Assembly (NCBI GenBank): GCA_024689285.1
Contig: JAILDR010000103.1
Location: 1-6,234, forward strand
Direction of reading: 5' to 3'
Source of the DNA: Bacteroidales bacterium
Lineage (GTDB): Bacteria; Bacteroidota; Bacteroidia; Bacteroidales; F082
DNA: 6,234 nucleotides
Within the stretch, counting starts at the first letter, position 1; each line of letters starts with the position of its first letter. This document shows, one piece after another, positions 5,983 to 6,234 of this stretch. Below the pieces are notes generated by a model that saw only the letters and a program-made list of their open reading frames with translations, was not told where the DNA came from and ran no database searches. Position numbers and translations under genes: made by a program.

Positions 5983-6234
5983 ATGAAAGACAACATTCTT
6001 TTGACGCCGCACTTTGAGCTGAGGGAGTTCACCAAGAGCGCCACGGCCATGAAGCAAGGCATCGACAATCGGCCTACGCCCGAGGTGGTGGAAAACCTGC
6101 GGAGGCTCTGCACCCACACCCTCGAACCGCTGCGCGAGAAACTGAGGCTGCCCATCGTCATCACCAGCGGCTTCCGCACCAAGGAGCTGAACGACATTAT
6201 CGTTCATGCGAGCCGCAAGAGCCAGCACATGAGC
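5983..6234 (+). CDS. Peptidase M15A family protein (D-Ala-D-Ala carboxypeptidase-like), 3' end outside window
   Basis: Only the first 84 codons are present; the frame is open at the right edge. The sequence matches the M15A (Peptidase_M15_3) pattern of Bacteroidetes: an opening LTPHFELREFTKSATA (7-22), GIDN (26-29), ENLRRLCTHTLEPLRE (37-52), PIVITSGFRT (57-66), LN (69-70) and the start of the zinc-site motif SQHMS (80-84). In this family the motif continues GxAxD, and H82 is the expected first zinc ligand. Such enzymes cut peptide cross-links in peptidoglycan and occur both in host cell-wall metabolism and as phage- or island-borne lysins. There is no signal peptide, which favours a lysin-like or island gene over a secreted housekeeping enzyme. 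The usual GGAxxSQH approach is replaced by VHASRKSQH. It is transcribed away from the 182-aa gene. GC is high (about 58%) compared with the preceding spacer. Confidence 0.85.
   Translation, partial: MKDNILLTPHFELREFTKSATAMKQGIDNRPTPEVVENLRRLCTHTLEPLREKLRLPIVITSGFRTKELNDIIVHASRKSQHMS

Noticed and set aside
5968..6228. Minus-strand frames at the right end
   Set aside because: They oppose the peptidase frame, which carries recognisable M15A motifs in order.

Overview
The window looks like a fragment of a gut-type Bacteroidales genome (Prevotella/Segatella-like), probably a metagenomic contig. A short piece of unrelated Firmicutes-type phage DNA is joined to its left end. The Bacteroidales assignment rests on the families present: an AAA-ATPase-like/PD-(D/E)XK (DUF1703) protein, Bacteroidetes-type hypothetical proteins with asparagine-rich beta-type segments, and an M15A peptidase. 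AT-rich leaders without clear Shine-Dalgarno sequences agree. I saw no tRNA, rRNA, CRISPR array or complete transposase.

Layout. Positions 2-409 (+) encode a phage tail tape-measure fragment, open at the window's left edge. Between about 374 and 385 it runs head-on into the 3' part of a minus-strand UDP-sugar dehydrogenase (to 1366), and both proteins stop matching their families there. This is most simply a chimeric junction. After about 240 bp of non-coding DNA comes a full-length DUF1703-type ATPase/nuclease (1608-3185, -). The next ~490 bp hold no intact gene: an acyltransferase_3 remnant (3228-3443, -) and a patch of GGCAAGG-rich repeats. Then come two minus-strand genes of unknown function. 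One encodes a 462-aa protein with a charged coiled coil (3677-5065) and the other a 182-aa protein (5203-5751). They are separated by 22-bp tandem repeats with inverted copies of the same motif. After a divergent intergenic region full of inverted repeats, an M15A peptidase starts on the plus strand (5983) and runs off the right edge.

How the genes may work together. The dehydrogenase would supply a UDP-uronic acid for capsule or O-antigen synthesis, and the acyltransferase remnant fits a surface-polysaccharide neighbourhood. The DUF1703 gene is typical accessory cargo. The most intriguing unit is the 182-aa/462-aa pair. The 182-aa protein begins, and the 462-aa protein ends, with the same roughly 19-residue asparagine-rich motif (9 of 19 identical without a gap). 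This suggests that the two proteins share an assembly or adaptor segment. Their function is unknown. A GC dip inside the 462-aa gene, the repeats and the gene remnant all mark this as a recombining accessory region.
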